A DNA stretch of 64,000 nt from JBBECE01 sp040881985 (GTDB taxonomy: Bacteria > Pseudomonadota > Alphaproteobacteria > Rhizobiales > Devosiaceae): assembly GCA_040881985.1 (NCBI GenBank), contig JBBECE010000013.1:1-64000 (forward strand), written 5' to 3'. Positions 60,052-64,000 of this stretch are shown here, one piece after another. Both the position numbers and the translations under genes were made by a program. Position 1 is the stretch's first letter, and the number at the start of each line of letters is the position of its first letter. The notes beneath the pieces are model-generated. The model was not told the DNA's origin and ran no database searches. It saw nothing but the letters and a program-made list of their open reading frames with translations.

Positions 60052-61496
60052 CCGAGCAGACCCGCCACATGCCGGAACCAGTCGACCAGCATCGGCGGCA
60101 GATAGAGTCCGGCGGCAAAGACCAGCCCCAGATGCAGATATGTCGGAATGAGCGACGCTTTCACCGGCGCGGTGCTGCCGGTCGGAGCGCCGAAGGCCAT
60201 GGCGTGGATCCTCAGCGCCAGCGCCCCGAGCGCGACCAGGAGGCCAATGACCAGCGGCACCGCCAGGAGCGGCGCCCGCGCAAAGGTCGAGCTCACCAGG
60301 AGGAATTCGCTCATGAAGATTCCGAAGGGCGGCAGGCCGGCGATGGCGACGACCCCGAGCACCAGCCCCCAGCCGAGCGCCGGATGGCTGACCGTCAGCC
60401 CGGTGATCTCGTCCATTCGCTGCGTGCCCTTGACCTGGGCGATATGGCCGACCGTGAAGAAGATTCCCGACTTGGTCAGTGAATGCATGACCATGTGCAA
60501 GAGGCCCGCGAAGTTGGCCAAGGGTCCGCCCATCCCGAAGGCGAAGACGATGATCCCCATATGCTCGACCGACGAGTAGGCGAACATGCGTTTGACGTCG
60601 CGGCGTCGATACAGCATGAACGACGCGAAGATCAGCGAGCCGAGACCCATGCTGACCATCAGCGGCCCCGGCGCCAGCGCCTCGGAATTTCCCGCCAGCA
60701 GAAACTTGAACCGCAAGAGCGCGAAGAGCGCGATATTGAGCAACAGCCCCGACAGCACCGCCGAAATCGGCGTCGGGCCTTCCGCATGGGCGTCAGGCAG
60801 CCAGGCATGCAGCGGGGCGAGCCCGACTTTCGTGCCGTAGCCGAGCAAGAGAAAGACGAACGCGACGTTGAGCAGCGCCGGATCGAAATCCGCCGCGTGT
60901 TCGGCCAGCACCGACCAGACCATCGCGTCGAGTCCTTCCCCGACGACCGGGCGCGCCGCCATATAGACGAGGATCGTCCCGAACAACGCCAGCGCGATGC
61001 CGACGCTGCCGAGAATGAAGTATTTCCATGCCGCCTCCAGCGCCGCATGGGTGCGGTAAATGCCGACCATCAGTACGGTGGTCAGCGTTGCCAGCTCGAT
61101 GGCAACCCACATCAGCCCGATATTGTTGGCCAAGAGCGCCAGATTCATCGCGAACATCAGCACCTGATACATGGCGTGATAAAAGCGCAAATAGGTCGGC
61201 GTCAGCTTTCCGGTTTCGAGCTCGTGGCCGATGTAACCGGCGGAGAAGATGCTGGTGGTGAATGCGACAAACGTTGTCAGCGCGATGAAGACGATGTTGA
61301 GCTCGTCGACCAGCAGATAGCTCGACGGCGTCCGCTCGACGAAGAACAGCGTCGCCGCCGAGGCGAAGCTCGCCCCGCTCGCCGCCACATTCAGCCGCGA
61401 GGTCAACCAGTAGCCGGGCAGGAGCGCCAGGAGCGCCGCCGCGGCGAGCGGAATCGCCAACACCGCCACTGCCGGATCGAAGGCGCCGGGCGTCAT
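60048..61496 (-). CDS. Hydrogenase-4-like membrane subunit HyfF (antiporter-type, NuoN/L-related)
   Basis: A 482-residue protein with about 14 hydrophobic segments, of the proton-pumping Mrp-antiporter-like family. GYGTKVGLAPLHAWLPDAHA is the family signature with its conserved Lys and His, preceded by the MWVAIELATLTTVLMVGIYR region with conserved Glu, and followed by MFAYSSVEHMGIIVFAFGMG. It presumably moves protons or sodium when the complex turns over. It overlaps genes on both sides by four bases. Confidence 0.93.
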   Translation of the reverse strand: MTPGAFDPAVAVLAIPLAAAALLALLPGYWLTSRLNVAASGASFASAATLFFVERTPSSYLLVDELNIVFIALTTFVAFTTSIFSAGYIGHELETGKLTPTYLRFYHAMYQVLMFAMNLALLANNIGLMWVAIELATLTTVLMVGIYRTHAALEAAWKYFILGSVGIALALFGTILVYMAARPVVGEGLDAMVWSVLAEHAADFDPALLNVAFVFLLLGYGTKVGLAPLHAWLPDAHAEGPTPISAVLSGLLLNIALFALLRFKFLLAGNSEALAPGPLMVSMGLGSLIFASFMLYRRRDVKRMFAYSSVEHMGIIVFAFGMGGPLANFAGLLHMVMHSLTKSGIFFTVGHIAQVKGTQRMDEITGLTVSHPALGWGLVLGVVAIAGLPPFGIFMSEFLLVSSTFARAPLLAVPLVIGLLVALGALALRIHAMAFGAPTGSTAPVKASLIPTYLHLGLVFAAGLYLPPMLVDWFRHVAGLLG

Positions 61497-62155
61497 CGCT
61501 GCTCTCCCCGGAACCGGTCGATTTCGTGTACGTCAACCGTGTCGAACCGTTCGCGGATGCGGAACAGGAAAATGCCAATGACGATGAAGGCGATCAGGAT
61601 CGAGAAGGCGACCGAGATTTCGACGACGAGCGGCATGCCGCTCGCCCCAGTTGCGGCGAGGATCAGCCCATTCTCGAGCGACATGAAGCCGACGACCTGA
61701 CTGACCGCGTTGCGCCGGGTGACCATCAGCAACAGCCCGAGCAGCACCACCGAGAGCGCGAAGGCGAGGTCTTCGCGGGCCAACGGATCGACCCCCGGGG
61801 TCACCCGCAGCATCACCACCATCGAAAGCGCCACCAGCGCGATGCCGAACAGCATGGTGAGGCCGATCCCGCCGACGATCTCGATCTCGCGGTGAATGCC
61901 GAAAGATTTGACGATGCGGCGCAGCGCCAGCGGGACGATCAGCGCCTTGAAGACGAGCGCGATCGCCGCCGTCACATAGAGATGCGGCGCGTCCTGGACG
62001 GTTGCCTGCCAGGCGACCGACAGCGCCAGCACGAAAGCGTGGAGCGCGAAGACATTAAGCAGCGCATTGAGCCGGTCCTGATACAAGAGCGCGAAACTGA
62101 CCAACACGACGCTGCCCGCCAGTAAATGCGCGACGTCGAAAGCGAAACGCTCCAT
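61493..62155 (-). CDS. Hydrogenase-4-like membrane subunit HyfE (NuoK-related)
   Basis: A 220-residue integral membrane protein with six or more hydrophobic segments. SQVVGFMSLENGLILAATGA is the HyfE/NuoK block with its buried glutamate. The start is set by the ATG at 62155 overlapping the HyfC stop (ATGA) and gives the family length. The frame is open far upstream only as a shadow of hyfC. Confidence 0.9.
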   Translation of the reverse strand: MERFAFDVAHLLAGSVVLVSFALLYQDRLNALLNVFALHAFVLALSVAWQATVQDAPHLYVTAAIALVFKALIVPLALRRIVKSFGIHREIEIVGGIGLTMLFGIALVALSMVVMLRVTPGVDPLAREDLAFALSVVLLGLLLMVTRRNAVSQVVGFMSLENGLILAATGASGMPLVVEISVAFSILIAFIVIGIFLFRIRERFDTVDVHEIDRFRGEQR

Positions 62156-63105
62156 CAAAAGCTCCGCGTCACGAACAAGAGGAGCGTCGCCAGCAGCCCA
62201 AGCATCAGCGCCACCCCGAGAAAGTCGGGGACGCGGAAGACCCGCAATTTGGCGATCGAGGTCTCGAATAGCGCGAGCAGCAGTGCCCCGCCCGCGAGCT
62301 TGAGAAGATAGACGCCGATTCCCGTCGCCATGGCGGCAAGGCTTGCATCGGGCCCGGCGAGATTCCAGGGCAGGAACACCCCGACCACCACCGAGAGGTA
62401 AAGCAGCAACTTCAGCGAGGCGGCGAGCTCGATGAGCGCGAGGTGGCGGCCCGAATACTCGAGCACCATCGCCTCGTGCACCATGGTGAGCTCCAGATGG
62501 GTCGCCGGATTGTCGACCGGGATGCGGCCGTTCTCGGCGATCGCAACCAGGAGCAGAGCTACCAGCGCCAGGCCGAGCGAAACGCGCAGCCCCACGTCGC
62601 CGGAGGCGAAAACCGCGGCGATCGTCGAGAGCTGCGTTGAGCCCGCGACCAGTGCCAAGGTGAAGACGATCATGATCATTGCCGGCTCGGCGAAGGACGC
62701 GAACATCACCTCGCGACTCGCCCCGATCCCGCCGAAGCTCGTGCCGACGTCCATGCCCGCGAGCGCCAGGAAAAACCGGGCGCTTGCGAGGAGCGCGATG
62801 ATGGCGATGAGATCGGCCGTCCAACTAAAGGTCAGACCCGTGGCGAAAGTCGGCACTAGCGCCGCGCCGACCCAGGTCGCGGCGAAGACCAGATAGGGCA
62901 CCGCGCGGAAAAGCCACGAGGCATTCTCGGCTACGACCGTCTCCTTGCGCAGCAGCCGGACAAGATCGCGATACGGTTGAATGAGCGGCGGCCCGCGCCG
63001 GCGCAGCAGCCGCGCCTTGATCGTCCGCACCAGGCCGGTTAGCAGCGGCGCCAGCGCCAGCACCAGCAGCATCTGGAGGCCCTGCACGGCGAGGCCCTCG
63101 ATCAT
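62155..63105 (-). CDS. Hydrogenase-4-like membrane subunit HyfC (NuoH-related)
   Basis: A 316-residue membrane protein anchoring the hydrophilic arm. RRGPPLIQPYRDLVRLLRKE is the NuoH/HyfC signature, EPAMIMIVFTLALVAGSTQL and RIPVDNPATHLELTMVHEAM are quinone/ion channel blocks with conserved Glu residues. I prefer the ATG at 63105, which overlaps the HyfB stop by four bases like the other junctions of this operon, over the GTG at 63111. Confidence 0.93.
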   Translation of the reverse strand: MIEGLAVQGLQMLLVLALAPLLTGLVRTIKARLLRRRGPPLIQPYRDLVRLLRKETVVAENASWLFRAVPYLVFAATWVGAALVPTFATGLTFSWTADLIAIIALLASARFFLALAGMDVGTSFGGIGASREVMFASFAEPAMIMIVFTLALVAGSTQLSTIAAVFASGDVGLRVSLGLALVALLLVAIAENGRIPVDNPATHLELTMVHEAMVLEYSGRHLALIELAASLKLLLYLSVVVGVFLPWNLAGPDASLAAMATGIGVYLLKLAGGALLLALFETSIAKLRVFRVPDFLGVALMLGLLATLLLFVTRSF

Positions 63106-64000
63106 TGCCACACCGCCAGCACCACAAGCAGCCCGACAAGCACCGCGAAGACGAGGCCGAGATAGCGCCTTATGGTCAGGAACTGGAATCGGTTCAACCG
63201 GTCGGCGATCGCCCCGACGAGGCGCACGAGCGGCAGATAGAGCGTGTCCCAGATGAGATCGCGAATCTCGACCGCGAACCGGCCGGCTCGGATGTCGAGC
63301 GGGGAGGGTATGTCGACCCTTTCGCGGGCGCGGAACAATATCGTCCCGAAGACCCGCCGGATCGGCTGGGCAAAACTCGAGGCGGTGTATTGGGAAGAGG
63401 GCGATGGCTCAGGGTAGCCGCCATCCCAGGCCGGGGCGCGCCTTACCGGGCCGGACGCGAAGCGCCGCACAGCGAAATACGCCAGCCCGGCAGAAATCGC
63501 GATGAAGGCGAAGACCAATAGCCCGTTATACGAACTTCGCCCCTCGCTCAACGGCACGATGGAGAGCCAGCCGATCCCGTGTTGGGCCGGCAGGCGCCCG
63601 CCAACCATCGCCTGCGCCACCGGCGCGAGGGCGTCGATCACCAAGCCCGGCAAGATTCCGGCCAAAAGGCAGAGCACCGCGAATACACCCATCGCGCCGA
63701 GCGAAAACCGGTCGGTCTCCCGCGCTTCGCTCACCATCCGCGTGCGCGGCCGGCCGAGAAAACTGATGCCGAACGCCTTGACGAAACAGGCCGCGGCGAG
63801 CGCCGCCGACAGCGCCAGCAGCGTGCCGACCGCCGGCACGATCATCCGCAAATCCCATTGCGGCAGGTCGGGGCTCAAGAGGATCGCCTGAAAGGTCAGC
63901 CACTCCGAGACAAAGCCGTTGAGCGGGGGAAGCGCCGAGATCGCCACGCAGCCGATGAGGAAGAACAGCGCCGTGACGGGCATTTTGTGGATCAGTCCGC
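63102..64000 (-). CDS. Hydrogenase-4-like membrane subunit HyfB (NuoL-related), partial
   Basis: The C-terminal roughly 299 residues of an antiporter-like subunit; the frame continues off the right edge. GLIHKMPVTALFFLIGCVAI and LPPLNGFVSEWLTFQAIL are the conserved NuoL/HyfB block around the sixth to seventh helix pair. The remainder includes the C-terminal lateral region with AWDGGYPEPSPSSQYTASSF, typical of HyfB. Probably the first gene of the cluster hyfB-C-E-F-G-I; the promoter is outside the window. Confidence 0.92.
   Translation of the reverse strand, partial: GLIHKMPVTALFFLIGCVAISALPPLNGFVSEWLTFQAILLSPDLPQWDLRMIVPAVGTLLALSAALAAACFVKAFGISFLGRPRTRMVSEARETDRFSLGAMGVFAVLCLLAGILPGLVIDALAPVAQAMVGGRLPAQHGIGWLSIVPLSEGRSSYNGLLVFAFIAISAGLAYFAVRRFASGPVRRAPAWDGGYPEPSPSSQYTASSFAQPIRRVFGTILFRARERVDIPSPLDIRAGRFAVEIRDLIWDTLYLPLVRLVGAIADRLNRFQFLTIRRYLGLVFAVLVGLLVVLAVWQ

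Noticed and set aside
57997..64000. Reading the right-hand cluster as respiratory complex I (nuo) or a true hydrogenase
   Set aside because: Subunit order and the HyfE/HyfF-type proteins exclude nuo; absence of both NiFe CxxC pairs speaks against hydrogenase.

Overview
The window is a stretch of GC-rich chromosome (my rough estimate is about 65% GC in genes) from an alphaproteobacterium of the order Hyphomicrobiales (Rhizobiales). Evidence for this is the gene order chvI-chvG-hprK-EIIA-HPr-ahcY, a DivL-type kinase with tyrosine in place of the phospho-acceptor histidine, tsaE-addB-addA-trxA, the block aroA-cmk-rpsA-sppA-ihfB-lapA-trpF-trpB-trpA-accD-folC, lptC-lptA-lptB-rpoN-hpf-ptsN, a TIGR02300-type acidic protein, and an Hsp20-DUF1150 pair. 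Nearly all of the DNA is ordinary core chromosome. I see no plasmid, phage, insertion sequence or CRISPR array.

Layout. 1-4.3 kb: 3' end of polA, a lower-GC UvrD-like helicase that looks acquired, a small membrane protein, a HAD phosphatase, and two palindromic repeat elements that can fold as cloverleaves. 4.3-6.7 kb: an exported choice-of-anchor I type protein and a SleB-like cell wall hydrolase. 6.8-12.2 kb: the ChvI/ChvG envelope-stress two-component system followed by HprK, EIIA-Man and HPr (regulatory PTS) and S-adenosylhomocysteinase. 12.4-22.7 kb: divL, tsaE, a decayed sugar-nucleotidyltransferase, addB, addA and trxA. 22.7-33.8 kb (minus strand): aroA, cmk, rpsA, sppA, ihfB, lapA, the trpFBA cluster with a small unknown gene inside, accD and folC. 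34-35.4 kb: a zinc-ribbon/acidic protein, tRNA-Ala(GGC), an 800-base stretch without convincing genes, and a 21-residue lysine-rich microprotein with a strong terminator. 35.6-41.3 kb (minus): an oligopeptide-type ABC importer. 41.4-43.6 kb (minus): a three-gene cassette of SDR, cupin and galactose/arabinose 1-dehydrogenase-like protein. 43.7-45.9 kb: an RlpA-like protein, a glycosyltransferase, and a heat-shock operon with a recognisable RpoH promoter. 46-51.3 kb (minus): ptsN, hpf, rpoN, lptB, lptA, lptC and an RNase D-like exonuclease. 51.4-57.9 kb: a FAD oxidoreductase and a UgpABCE/MalFGK-like ABC importer. 58-64 kb (minus): a hydrogenase-4-like membrane complex (hyfB-C-E-F-G-I order), running off the right edge.

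Three systems stand out. The solute-binding protein of the oligopeptide importer reads as a circular permutation: the segment that normally opens the SBP_bac_5 domain is at its C-terminus. The hydrogenase-4-like complex keeps its NuoB-type FeS cysteines and membrane subunits, but the large subunit lacks both CxxC motifs that bind NiFe. It therefore looks like an energy-converting hydrogenase-related (Ehr) complex of unknown substrate. Both permeases of the second ABC importer carry an extra two-helix insertion. Smaller points are the microprotein gene, the decayed murU-like gene, the cloverleaf repeats and a candidate RNA thermometer ahead of hsp20.
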